Shown here: positions 46,501 to 56,091 of the stretch, one piece after another
Position numbering within the stretch: position 1 is the first letter of the stretch
How the letters are laid out: the number at the start of each line of letters is the position of its first letter
Assembly: GCA_911728435.2 (NCBI GenBank)
Contig: OU452208.1
Coordinates: forward strand, 558,001-622,000
Direction of reading: 5' to 3'
Length of the DNA stretch: 64,000 nt
Origin: Apoderus coryli
Lineage: Eukaryota; Arthropoda; Insecta; Coleoptera; Attelabidae
Notes under the pieces: generated by a model
What the model saw: only the letters and a program-made list of their open reading frames with translations
Database searches by the model: none
What the model was told of the DNA's origin: nothing
Translations under genes and position numbers: made by a program

Positions 46501-49500
46501 ACCATTAACGAATGACCAAAACTTCTGCGGATCCGTATTTATGGCACATTCAATATCTTTATGATAAGTTTTAGATTCTAAATTTGTTTGGCACTTAATG
46601 GCTTTTCTTAAGGCAATATATTCAGGTTTAAGTTCGCTTGAACCTTTTTTTAATTGGGTGTGTAATGTATTTTTCTTTTTGATTTTATTTCTTAAATCTT
46701 GAGAAAACCAATGCGGATACTTATTAAAATGTTGGGACGAAATTCTATATTTAGGCACACACTTATTAATACAATCATATATGGTGTTGTAAAAAGTCTC
46801 AAGACCCCTATCAACATCTTTCAGAGACAGCAACTGTGACCAATCGCAGTCAGATATCAATTTATAAAGCAAAGTAAAGTCACCCTTGGCGAAATTGTAC
46901 CTATGAAGTGATTTGAGATTGTTGTCCACCTGATGGTTGTCATTAAGAAATACTGAAAAGATGGGTGGTAAGGGTCCTCTGGCACCAGTGGACTATCACA
47001 TCTACATAAATCTGTGATATACATATCAGAAAAAATCAAATCTAGATATCTGAAGTTATCATTGGGGATATTATTATACACTTGGAATTTTTTCCTTACT
47101 CTTACTAGTAGTTGACTTTTTGTTTAAACTTTCTTCCGGCCAAAATAAAATTGATTTAAAAGGTGAGGGTATCAAAAGACTATTACTATAACTGTTTTTA
47201 ATATTATCAGTTTTTGCTGCTGTCTTTACGTCTTTTGTGGCCGCATTTTCATTTAAACATTTGGAAATTTTTAATACGTTTTCGACATCATGTTCATTTC
47301 TATTTGTTATATTAGAGACTGATCTTAAATTTGCATCATTTTCTTCATCCATAGCGTGTTGCATATCTTCCTCTATTTCTGTTATGCCGTCTTCAATATT
47401 ATACCTTTCATTTTCTATACCTATCTCTTCATCTTCTTTCTCCGCTGTAGCTTTCATTTCTTTGTTCATCATATTTCTTACCACAGTCAAAAATTATATC
47501 TACATGTTCATTTTCTTTCTCTATTATTTTTTCTTCTTCGCCGTTGTTTGCATTGCTCGGTTGTCATCACATTTTTCAAAAATTATATTATCGTCCTGTG
47601 CACCTTTGTTCGCTGTCACGTTCTCTTCTTTACTCAAAAATTCAACTTCTTGACCCCCTGCTTCAATAATCATATTTTCCCAATTTAAATCATCCAGCGA
47701 AATTCTATCTCCAATCTCTATTACCACATCCCTCTCTTCTTCGTTATTGTTGTTATTTTTGTGCGCCTTTTCATGTAGTTTCTTCCAAAGCAAAAATAAA
47801 TTGGTATCCTCTACCCGTCCAGTCCAATCAGACATATTTAAATGTTGATTAAAACTGCTAAGTACATCTTTATCCAAAAAATATTCTATTACACTTATAG
47901 CTCCTGTGATATACGAGGTCTGTTCAAAAAGTACCCGGAATTCTCATTTTTCTAAAAAAATATTTATTTATTCGTCTACATCTATATGGTCCCCTTCAAA
48001 GTAATCCCCCCTAGATATAATACACTTATGCCAGCGTTTTTTCCAGTCTTCGAAACAACCTTGATAGTCACTTTTTGTAATGCTCTGTAGCACTCTCAGC
48101 GATTCTGCCTTTATCTCTTCAATCGATGAAAAACGCTGTCCTTTCATGGGTCTCTTCAACTTTGGGAACAGGAAAAAATCACACGGAGCGATATCTGGTG
48201 AATAAGGAGGTTGGGGCATGATTAAAGTCTTGTTTTTAGCCAAAAAATCACGAATAAGCAACGATGAATGAGCAGGTGCGTTATCGTGGTGCAAAACCCA
48301 TGAATTGTTTTTCCATAAATCGGGGCGTTTTTTTCGAATTGCTTCACACAAACGTCGCATTACTTCAAGGTAATACTCCTTATTGACGGTTTGACCTTTT
48401 GGCAAGAATTCTTTATGCACTATGCCATTATAATCGAAGAAAACAGTAAGCAAAACCTTGACATTTGATCGAACTTGACGTGCTTTTTTCACTCTTGGTG
48501 ACGTTGAGTGCTTCCACGTGGACGATTGTGCTTTTGTTTCGACATCATAACCGTACACCCATGTTTCATCACCATTTATGACCCTTTCAAGTAAATTTGG
48601 ATCGTCGTTGACGTCGTTTAACAGCTCCTGAGCGATGGTAATGCGTTTGTTTTTTTGATCAAAATTCAGCAGTTTTGGAACGAATTTTGCTGCCACTCGT
48701 TTCATGCCCAAAACCTTTGAAAAAATATGATGGCATGAGCCAACTGATATGCCAACTTCATCAGCAACTTCTCTAATTGTGATTCGGCGATCATCCATAA
48801 TCATTTTTTCCACTTTTCCCACATTTTCATCGATTATTGACGTGCTGGGTCGACTGGAGCGTTCGTCGTCTTCAACGTCTTCGCGGCCATCTTGGAAACG
48901 CTTATACCACTCGTAAACACTTGTTTTTTTCATAGCAGACTCACCGTAGGCTCTCTGTAACATTTCGCACACTTGGTTACACTTTATTTCATTTTTCACG
49001 CAAAATTTAATACAAATTCTTTGACTCTTCAATTCTTCCATTGTTTAAACTAACAAAAATCGCCGAGCTCAAAAAAACACGTCTACACCAGCCGCTACAA
49101 GACAGAATACAGCTGAAAATTTCACCATACATTAGGGACATGTGTACCAACACAATAAAAAAAAATTTTTGACCACCGGACTCTCCAGACGCGCGCAATT
49201 CAAAAATTCCGGGAATTTTTTGAACAGACCTCGTATTCTGTAACTTCGTTTGGTTTTGAAGGCCCTGCAGGCTGATTATTGTCCGATATGTCTATTTTAG
49301 TTCTTAGCACTTTGGAATAATCAACCGCATTAACGTTGAAGGGATACAGTCCACATTTCCTAAAGGCATTTGTGAGTATTTGCGTATTTCCAGAACCGAG
49401 AACTTTCTGCAAAAGATTATTCAGTAATGGAGCAAAATCTTCCTTTTTGAGACATTGCTTTTTGTTTTCTAGCCTCCAAGTATGGATCTCATTTCGCCAC

Positions 49501-52500
49501 CCATTTTTTAAGGGATGAAAAACACCTACATCCATGGGCTTTAAAATGTGGGTGGAGTTAGGTAGAAGACTTATCAACACGATGTTCTTTTCAGAACAAA
49601 AGGCACTTAAATTGTAGGTTAAGTGGGACCTATGCCCATCAACAAATAGTACCACAGGAAACGGAATGTTATTTTTTAGCAGCCAATTGAAAAAATTATT
49701 TGAAATGTATTCGAAGAAGCTTTCTGATGTCATCCAGCCTGATTCTGAACGTCCCATTGCCCAATCCGGATTTGGACATTTTAAAATTATATTTTTAGGG
49801 ACCCTCTCATATTTGAACATTATCATCGGTGGAGCTAATTCACCTGCAGCGTTGCCTAAAAACATACACAAGTAGTTAAATAACTTTGTTATATCCGGCT
49901 TACATTGAATGACTTACCTGTTATAAACGTAGTAATACATTCTTTATCATTTGCATTGGCATAGCTGTACACAGTTTTTGATCATTTTTCAGCTAGAATT
50001 TTACCACCTTTGGGCGACAAAAAGAAAGCTGTTTCATCAGCGTTAAATATTTGCCTCGGACTGGTGATTTCAACGTTGTTTGTTACAAAATATTCATTTA
50101 TTTCATGAAACCATTTTTTTATATTAGTTTCGGACACTCCCGACCTGGAGCTTGTTAAGTTTTGCCGTCGCAAAAATCCCTCAAACCAATGCCTGCCAGG
50201 TCTACCATTAGTAAAATTGTTGGGTCTCTTTAGCTTTTTTACAAGCAAAGCTACGCTGTCTAGCAGTTGGTCTTTTGTTACAGGAAAGCCAGTTTTAGAA
50301 ACAGTTATTATCCAGTCTTTCAGTAAATTTTCTTCCGCGTTAGTTAAAATTGTGCTTACTCCACTTTTGCAGTTAATAGGGAATTTCCCTGAAATTTTGT
50401 ACATCAAAGTGACACGTGGCACCTTGAATTGCTTAGCTGCAGAAGCACAGGACGTTCCATTTTTAACAGCTTCTATAGCTTTATCTAAGTCCTCGTTAGA
50501 GTACTTTCTATAAATATTCCCTTTTATCTCCCATATCTAAAAATATTTATTATTATGAACTTATTTTTGACTCCCCTTGACCACAAATTTGACATGGATG
50601 TCAAATTTAGGTTTATGAAGTCCTCTTAAATAAGTATATCAGAAACAAATGTCTATACAAAATTTGTAAGAGATTGATAAAGGAAGCAAACATATTTTAT
50701 ATTGTAGCACTGTGCTAAATGATGTCCCAAAATTTGACACCCCAAATAATGATCGAATAGTAAGGAATATGAGTGTATTTGCAGTAAAAAATTAATTTTA
50801 AGACTCCCAAAGTGCTAAATAATACAGCAGAAAAGTCCCCATGTGAATAGTAATATTATACGTAACAATTAAAAAGCTTCGCGTTTTCCACTCACCCTAA
50901 TTTATCCACACATGTAACGATGTTGCACCCTGCACGTCCACATTACAACTGATGTTTTGACGAGTCAGGCAATATTTGGCGGGAAAGCAGGGGTTATTTG
51001 TATTAAAAAGAAACGAAAGTTATCGGTATCAGTCAGTAGTCGAGCAAATGGCGGGCCGTATACTTAATTTTTACATTTACGATAAAACCAGTCAAATACA
51101 CGGACAGTGTCAAAATTAGGGTCACTTACCTTATGTCTGTGTGCTGAGCAACTTTTAGGAAACATTGAGCGTAGGCAAGGGGTTTATAAAATGGTATTTA
51201 TAATTTCCAATAGTGGCGAAATAAATAAATAAATAAATCTTTAATGTCTAACAGGTTTACACCCAATTACAAGACAATTACAATGTATCAACTTAAAAAT
51301 AATAATTCTATGCAATTTATAGACTTAAATATAACACCAAATACACTAATTATTATTAATACAAAACCAAGAGTACGCTAAGCTGACAAGCCACGCCACC
51401 CCATATCTTGAGTAAAAAAAAATCATTCCCTTCTCAACATGAATCTAAAAAATATAAGAATTATAAGTTTAAACTAGTTAGATATTCGTGCAACTGACGC
51501 TTGAAAGTGTTAAAATTTTCATTGAAAAAGTCCACAAATCTGTGTATTTTATGGTAATTGGACAAACTGCAAGCTCTGTAAACCGGCGCTCTACCCTCAT
51601 AGTTAGTGTGTGCTTGAGGTACTCGAAATATGTTGCTATTTCTCGCATTATGTTGGGGAGCATTTATATTGATATGTTGCAAAAGACGAGGACAGTCAAT
51701 CATGGCATGAATAATCTTAAATAAGAAGACCTGATACGAATAAATTCTGCGATAGTTTAGAGATTGAAATCCGAATGTTTTTAGCAACGTTTCATGATTA
51801 TATCCTCTGTAGGGAAAGTGGCCATTAACTTTAAAATAAATATGTTTTAAAAATTTTCGTTGGACAGCTTCTATTTTATTTATATGTACCTGATATATAG
51901 GGGACCAAGCAACCGACGCATATTCCAATTTAGGTCTAATTAGTGAGTTGTATAGTGACACAAGACAAGGCACGCTTTGGAAACCCACAGTAGAGCGAAC
52001 AATAAAACCCAAAATTCGAATAGCATCATTCACAATTCGCTCCACATGATGGTTAAAGGACAAATCACTATCAACCCAAACTTCAAGATCTCTGACAACC
52101 TCGCATCTCCCCAAGGCCTCCCCATCCACACTATAATTCATCTCAAGAATATTCCTCCCCTTGCAAAAGCTCACATACTTACATTTGTCTATGTTTAGTG
52201 GAATTCTATTTTCTGTACACCATATTACGAGGCGGTTCAAATCGGTCTGTAGATCCTGACAGTCCTACAAGTTTTCAATAACACGAAACAACTTCAAGTC
52301 ATCGGCAAACAACAGACATTCACTCCCAATATTTTGTGTAATGTCATTTATGTATATGGCGAACAATAAGGGCGCGAGATTACTTCCCTGGGGCGCTCCG
52401 CTGGTCGCAGTGAAATCATGTGATCTGAACCCGTTATATTCGACATACAGCCTGCGTGAACATAAATATGATTGGAAAAACTTTATTAGATTATGGATGA

Positions 52501-54331
52501 AGCCGACATTTTTCATTTTAAGTTGCATTATTGTATGATCCATCCTATCAAATGCTTTTGAAAAGTCAGTATATATGGCGTCAATCTGTAGCCCTTTTCC
52601 AAGGGCGGGATAGGTAGCCTGCAGAAATTCTGCGATGTTAGATACCGTCGATCTCTTTTGAAAAAACCCGTGTTGTTCCCACAATATGAGGTTTTTAACT
52701 TGATTAAATAATTTGTTCTGCAATACCGTTTCGAAAATCTTTGAAAAATTCGATATTATTGAAATTGGGCGATAGTTTGTTATTCTATCGTTATCGCCGG
52801 CTTTATGTACAGGGCATATTCGCGCTATTTTCCAGGCGTCAGGAAATACATGTGATGAGATTGATTTATTGAACAATATACACAAAGGCTCCGCCAGAGC
52901 ATAGGCACAATCCCTCACAACGAATGCGGGAATATTATCTGGTCCTGCCGTCATCTTGGGTTTTAACTTTTTCAATGAATCGAGAATGTCTGTCACATTT
53001 AACTCCCCAATACTAACCGGAATATCGGCATTTCCATCTGGAGTATAATAGTCCACCTGTTGCGATGGCAGAAAAGCACTTTGAAAAAAATCGGCAAAAG
53101 CGGTCACTATATTCTCAGGATTCTCCAGCAGGACCTCGCTGTCACTAATCATACTACCGGGAATGCGCGTTCTTCTAGATTTGCTTCGCACGAACCTCCA
53201 CAATTGTTTAGGGTCCGATTTAACACAATCCTGGATTTCAAGCAGATAATTGCTATATGACGTTTCAATTGCCCGCTTAATCCTACACCTCAAAACCCTA
53301 AATTCATTTAAATAGAGAACCGAACCAGTAGCCCTCCATTTTTGTAACACTCTATGCTTAGCCTTGATTGACTGAATGATGTCCCGCGAAAACCATGCCG
53401 GATATGAGAACCGTCCCGTACGCACTTTAAAAACAGGTACACACATGTCAAAAACAACAGTCAACCTTTCGTAAAATAATTCAGTAGCCTCATTAATATC
53501 CTCATAAGCATGTAAGAATGTCCAGTCTATGGAGGCAATTTCATTATACATTAGAGGAAAGTTAGCCCTGCGAAAATTGTATCGTTTTGCAAGTGCATTA
53601 ATAGAAAAATCTTTGTGACTTGAGTTAAGCCTTAATTGAAACAGAACATTTAGGGCAGGATGATGACTGTCTTCAGCCACTGCAGGCGGTACACAGCGTA
53701 TAACATGACAGTCAAAGGTAGCAAGTACCAAATCCAAAATATTATTATGGGTATTAACAATCTTATTATATTGATTCAAATCAAAAATAGCCATCATATC
53801 CAACAATGCCTGCAGTCTCGGGTTGGCAATAGACTCCTCGGTGTAATGTATGTTGAAGTCGCCTAAAATTAATAATTGTGACCCATACAAATAAATAAGG
53901 GATTCAAAAAGTTCACAGAGCTCTGCATAATTATCCAAACTGACGCCAGGTTGCACATAAATACCCAAATAATGAGCTTTATTCGCGCCACAACAAACAT
54001 AGAGAAGTTACTACTGCGTGTCCGTGTACTTCTGTACTATTTCTAATTGTAGGTTGTCGCGCTTTGGATCAGTCCGGGGTAACAAGTCGCATCATTGCTG
54101 ATGGAATGACTAGGGGACCTGTAGTGAGGTTTCAATCTGCAACCAGAGCCACAGAAGTATCTCTTTGGTTGAAAAATGATGAAAATTTTGCCCGGGTCAA
54201 AATGAAGTTTGATTCGAGCAGTCGCTTTGCAAAATTAACGCATGTTTCTACGCACGTAGCTGGCAGATATCTATTTATACGGATGGTGGCTGTGACAGGA
54301 GATGCAATGGGTATGAATATGATATCAAAAG
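37532..54331 (+). CDS. Hmgcr: HMG-CoA reductase, coding exons 1 and 2 (3' part outside window)
   Basis: The product makes mevalonate from HMG-CoA with NADPH in the ER membrane; in insects it feeds juvenile hormone and other isoprenoid synthesis. Exon 1 (37532-39062, 510 codons) has a first membrane segment (residues ~18-35) and the sterol-sensing-type helices, including FFFLLLIDLSKAATLAQFAL and ETLVIGVGTLSGV. A polar linker (~330-395) and the catalytic start follow, with ENVVGYMPVPLGVAGP and TTEGCLVAS (catalytic Glu501). The GTAAGT donor at 39063 joins in phase to exon 2 (54053-54331), which encodes IADGMTRGPVVRF, ATEVSLWLKN and GDAMGMNMISKG (NADPH site). The exons with the catalytic Lys, second Asp and His must lie to the right. 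No lesions were seen. Confidence 0.95.
39255..39364 (+). repeat. Left half of a dispersed repeat split by a pogo element
   Basis: CTGTCTGTCTGCCTGTATCC, then AAAAACCAGTTAACA and AACCAAATTTGGCACA, match the repeat family at 63100-63220. The copy stops at 39364 and resumes at 51132 with the expected next sequence. Confidence 0.75.
39545..40990 (-). mobile_element. Jockey-like LINE, 5'-truncated (in pogo A)
   Basis: It starts in the RT near CDNIYSWVKPKLSTFQHGF and continues with [21 protein letters not shown] and [13 protein letters not shown] (40745-40419). The C-terminal domain follows at 40391-39738 (IKRLYFALVRPHLEYASVVW), ending in an AATAAAGTAAATAAATAAAG tail. A frameshift near 40920 and a stop near 40405 inactivate it. 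It is close in sequence to the LINE at 44674-47078, so it belongs to the same family. Confidence 0.85.
41044..44190 (-). mobile_element. Pogo-type transposon 'B' with TA target duplication
   Basis: The inverted ends begin GGGTAAGATACCTAATAG at 41044 and, on the other strand, GGGTAAAAGACCTAATAG at 44190, both running on into TTGGCAC. TA flanks both sides (41042-41043, 44191-44192). The subterminal regions hold repeated TTGGCAC/GTGCCAA motifs, about five on the left and four on the right. It is inserted inside the tail of the pogo A transposase; the host frame resumes across the empty TA site. The length of 3147 bp includes one transposase gene. Confidence 0.88.
41562..43633 (-). CDS. Pogo-type transposase of element B (second catalytic Asp changed to Asn)
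   Basis: Exon 1 (43633-42889) and exon 2 (42832-41562) join in phase over a 56 bp GT-AG intron, giving about 671 aa. The N-terminus is a psq-type helix-turn-helix (EEKIQEALNEIKRG, KKFGIPRSTLQFRL), followed by a CENPB-type domain (TAEEEDIIVSWI, RWFHSFLSRHP). The DDE domain shows FNGDETSF, then FVNGHKTHL where family members have VDGH, then LQPADVSCFRPLK. Codon 42717-42719 reads AAT (Asn) instead of GAT. A charged tail follows. No stop or frameshift is present in either exon. A PHD-like finger is readable just downstream in another frame (about 41540-41410). Confidence 0.85.
44674..47078 (-). mobile_element. Jockey-like LINE, 5'-truncated (in pogo A tail)
   Basis: It starts inside the endonuclease (FRYLDLIFSDMYITDLC, 47066) and continues through the linker (46929-46141) and RT (46097-44829: [55 protein letters not shown]). 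It ends in an AATAAATAAATAAATAAG tail at 44674. Two frameshifts (about 46900 and 46130) break the ORF. The pogo A tail reading KEKIPSV stops at its 5' end and resumes at SSEQWKDYY beyond its 3' end. Confidence 0.88.
47914..49233 (-). mobile_element. Mariner transposon, apparently complete
   Basis: The ends are inverted repeats of about 30 bp starting CGAGGTCTGTTCAAAAA, flanked by TA (47912-47913, 49234-49235). At 1320 bp with a single uninterrupted transposase it has the standard mariner size. It is inserted in the pogo A transposase just after the DDE domain. Confidence 0.93.
47968..49041 (-). CDS. Mariner transposase, 357 aa, intact
   Basis: The HTH region is N-terminal (AMKKTSVYEWYKRFQDGRE near residue 45, ITIREVADEVGISVG near 90-100). 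The catalytic triad is Asp158 (VINGDETWVYGYD), Asp253 (HHDNAPAHS) and Asp288 (YSPDIAPCDFF). The 34 residues between the last two make it DD34D, the mariner signature. The linker motif usually written WVPHEL reads KFVPKLL. There are no stops or frameshifts and the length is typical, so the protein may be active. The start is the first ATG after the 5' UTR inside the terminal repeat. Confidence 0.93.
   Translation of the reverse strand: MEELKSQRICIKFCVKNEIKCNQVCEMLQRAYGESAMKKTSVYEWYKRFQDGREDVEDDERSSRPSTSIIDENVGKVEKMIMDDRRITIREVADEVGISVGSCHHIFSKVLGMKRVAAKFVPKLLNFDQKNKRITIAQELLNDVNDDPNLLERVINGDETWVYGYDVETKAQSSTWKHSTSPRVKKARQVRSNVKVLLTVFFDYNGIVHKEFLPKGQTVNKEYYLEVMRRLCEAIRKKRPDLWKNNSWVLHHDNAPAHSSLLIRDFLAKNKTLIMPQPPYSPDIAPCDFFLFPKLKRPMKGQRFSSIEEIKAESLRVLQSITKSDYQGCFEDWKKRWHKCIISRGDYFEGDHIDVDE
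50523..51131 (-). other. 5' subterminal region of pogo A
   Basis: Non-coding. It holds repeated AAATTTGACA-like motifs in both orientations (about 50587-50612, 50732-50745 and 51108-51118), parallel to the TTGGCAC motifs of pogo B. These are probable transposase binding sites. Confidence 0.5.
51132..51205 (+). repeat. Right half of the dispersed repeat split by pogo A
   Basis: Continues the copy at 39255-39364: GGAAACATTGAGCGTAGGCA followed by AGGGG is the same order as at 63229-63257. Confidence 0.75.
51215..53998 (-). mobile_element. Jockey-like LINE with nearly open ORF2, ending ~50 bp before HMGR exon 2
   Basis: The ORF starts inside the endonuclease (ANKAHYLGIYVQPG, then LLILGDFNIHY and NILDLVLATFD). 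It carries the linker (LWRFVRSKSRRTRIPG) and all RT boxes: QHGFFQKRSTVSN, DAIYTDFSKAFDRMD, GAPQGSNLAPLLFAIYIND and CLLFADDLKLFRV. A single TAG at about 52262-52264 separates this from the C-terminal part (52240-51461), which is in the same frame. The 3' end has an ATTT-repeat tail (about 51221-51240). Only the 5' part of ORF2 and ORF1 are missing. Confidence 0.9.
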
Positions 54332-55776
54332 GTAGGTGAAATAATAATAATAATAAATGGTCTTTATTTTTAACAAGCATAAAACAATCAAAAACAATAT
54401 CAAATTACATTGTGCATAATAAATCATAAAAAATTCTAAGTATTTGTCACTTACCAAAAATTTACCTGTACTGAATTAAATATTGTAATAACACAGCCAC
54501 GCAGGCAAAAAAGAAACAGAAAACAAATAAAATCAAGAAAATGAAGAAAAATCAAAACGAAATGAAATCAACAAAATGAAATTCACAACGTACCATCGCT
54601 ACCCACTTTTATCCAACAGATATTTCTTGAGTTTCTTTCTAAAGCTCGCTATCCCCAAAGAACTCAGAGACGTTGGCAACCGATTGTACAACCGAGCTCC
54701 AATATATGAAAAAGATCTCTGAAAAAGGGCTGTACTATGTTTAGGTGTACTCAGGAGGTGGCGATATCTTGTGTCTCTGTCATGAGTCGCGTACACATAA
54801 GACAATTTGTTCCTTAAATACGACGGAAAATTCATTGTTAATATCTTGTGTACCATGCAAGCGATATGCAAGTCTCTACGTTCAGTCATTCGTAGCCACC
54901 GTAGCTCTCTCAATTTGTATTTTTTGTATTTTATAGCTGCTCTTATTATCTAAACATGGATCATAAATGACATCTCCAAAATTACAATGGCTCAAAACCA
55001 AACTTTCGCACAGCTGCTTTTTTAATTTAACATTTAGTAAGTGTCTACTGCGAAACAAGTTCCGTAAAGTCATAAATGATCTCTGAACAAGTTTGTTAAC
55101 ATCAACAATCTTTCATCAAACGTAATACCCAAGTTGCTTACCTCCGTGTAGGAGAGGACACTGCTATTATCTATTTCGATTTTTAATTTATTTGTGTCGT
55201 GTTTTAAACCAAAGTAGATTATTTTAGATTTCAGTGGGTTAAGTTTCAAACCGTGGTTCGAACAGTAAACAAAGATATTATTTAAGGCATTGTTGAAGCT
55301 GAGCTCCGCCGCCACACGTTCATGTTCCCCATACGACACGTAAACCTGCGTGTCATCAGCATACTGATGTATATGTGACAATCACGAACACATCGTTCCA
55401 TACCCATTGTAAAAATAACAAAGAGCAGAGGTCCCAGAATCGACCCCTGGGGAACACCCCTAGTTATGGGCAAACTATCAGATCTCCTACCATCCATCAA
55501 AACCGTCTGGAAACGATCTTGCAAGTAGCTACTCATGAACGCCACTGAATTCTGTCCAAAACCATAATACCCCAACTTAGCACAGAGAAGCTGATGATCT
55601 ATCGTATCAAAGGCCTTGCTGAAATCAAGCAACGTAAGTGGAGCAGTCTTTCTCTCATCCATAGCTCTTAACAAATCATCCAGTACCTTGAGCAAGGCCC
55701 TTTCGAAAATCAGATTGGCAATTTGGGAAAAGGTTGTTCTCATTAAGAAATTCAATTATTTGTCCATGAATAATTT

Positions 55777-55960
55777 TGTTGGAATATGGAATCACCTAAT
55801 ACACTCACGTCACAATGTTATAAATACAATAATAGATTGTCAAATTAATTAATAGATTGTCAGTTAGTTTTTATATAGTTCTCGTTAATAAAAGTTAATA
55901 TCTAATTTTATAGTTGTATATATATTATAAAGTATCCATAAACAAGTCTCTGCTGCATCA
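55777..55960 (+). repeat. 5' LTR of copia
   Basis: 184 bp, TG...CA ends, one visible difference from the 3' LTR; followed immediately by the primer-binding site. Confidence 0.93.
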
Positions 55961-56091
55961 GGTTATGGGCCCAGATCCAATATAAGTATAAATTCGACAA
56001 GCAAAATATCAGCAAAAATTTTTTCAAGTGTTTATAAATCAAAAGACTAAGTGTATAAAATTTTTGAATTTCCAAAGAAATCAATCATAAA

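Larger units (their letters stand above)
44193..50522 (-). pseudogene. Pogo A transposase gene, broken by insertions
   Basis: The N-terminal exon (50522-49919) holds psq HTH (RKYSNEDLDKAIEAVKNG), a CENPB region (RPGRHWFEGFL) and FNADETAFFLSP; a TGA follows ILAEK at about 49981. A short intron (49918-49866) leads to 49865-49236 with VDGHRSHL and LKPMDVGVFHPLK, the remaining two catalytic Asp. A mariner interrupts after about 49236. The tail resumes at 47911-47076 (IPSPFKSILFWPEES) until a LINE. It resumes again at 44673-44193 (SSEQWKDYY, then EDKFPGKVLKASN and WKWPTEPDELWYP) until pogo B, and ends in about 41041-40992. All three DDE residues are intact. Confidence 0.8.
39365..51131 (-). mobile_element. 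Pogo-type transposon 'A', carrying four nested insertions
   Basis: The left end AGGTAACTGGCCCTA...TTGACACC (39365) and the right end, inverted, AGGTAAGTGACCCTAATTTT (51131) form imperfect inverted repeats flanked by TA on both sides (39363-39364, 51132-51133). The outer flanks are two halves of one dispersed repeat, which confirms both ends independently. The transposase gene is on the minus strand. Removing the nested LINEs, mariner and second pogo element leaves about 3.9 kb, close to the neighbouring pogo element (3.1 kb). It lies antisense in HMGR intron 1. Confidence 0.82.

Noticed and set aside
54064..54339. Independent gene starting at 54064
   Set aside because: It would need a TTG start, and the content is plainly HMG-CoA reductase exon 2, with an AG acceptor at 54051-54052 and a phase that fits exon 1.
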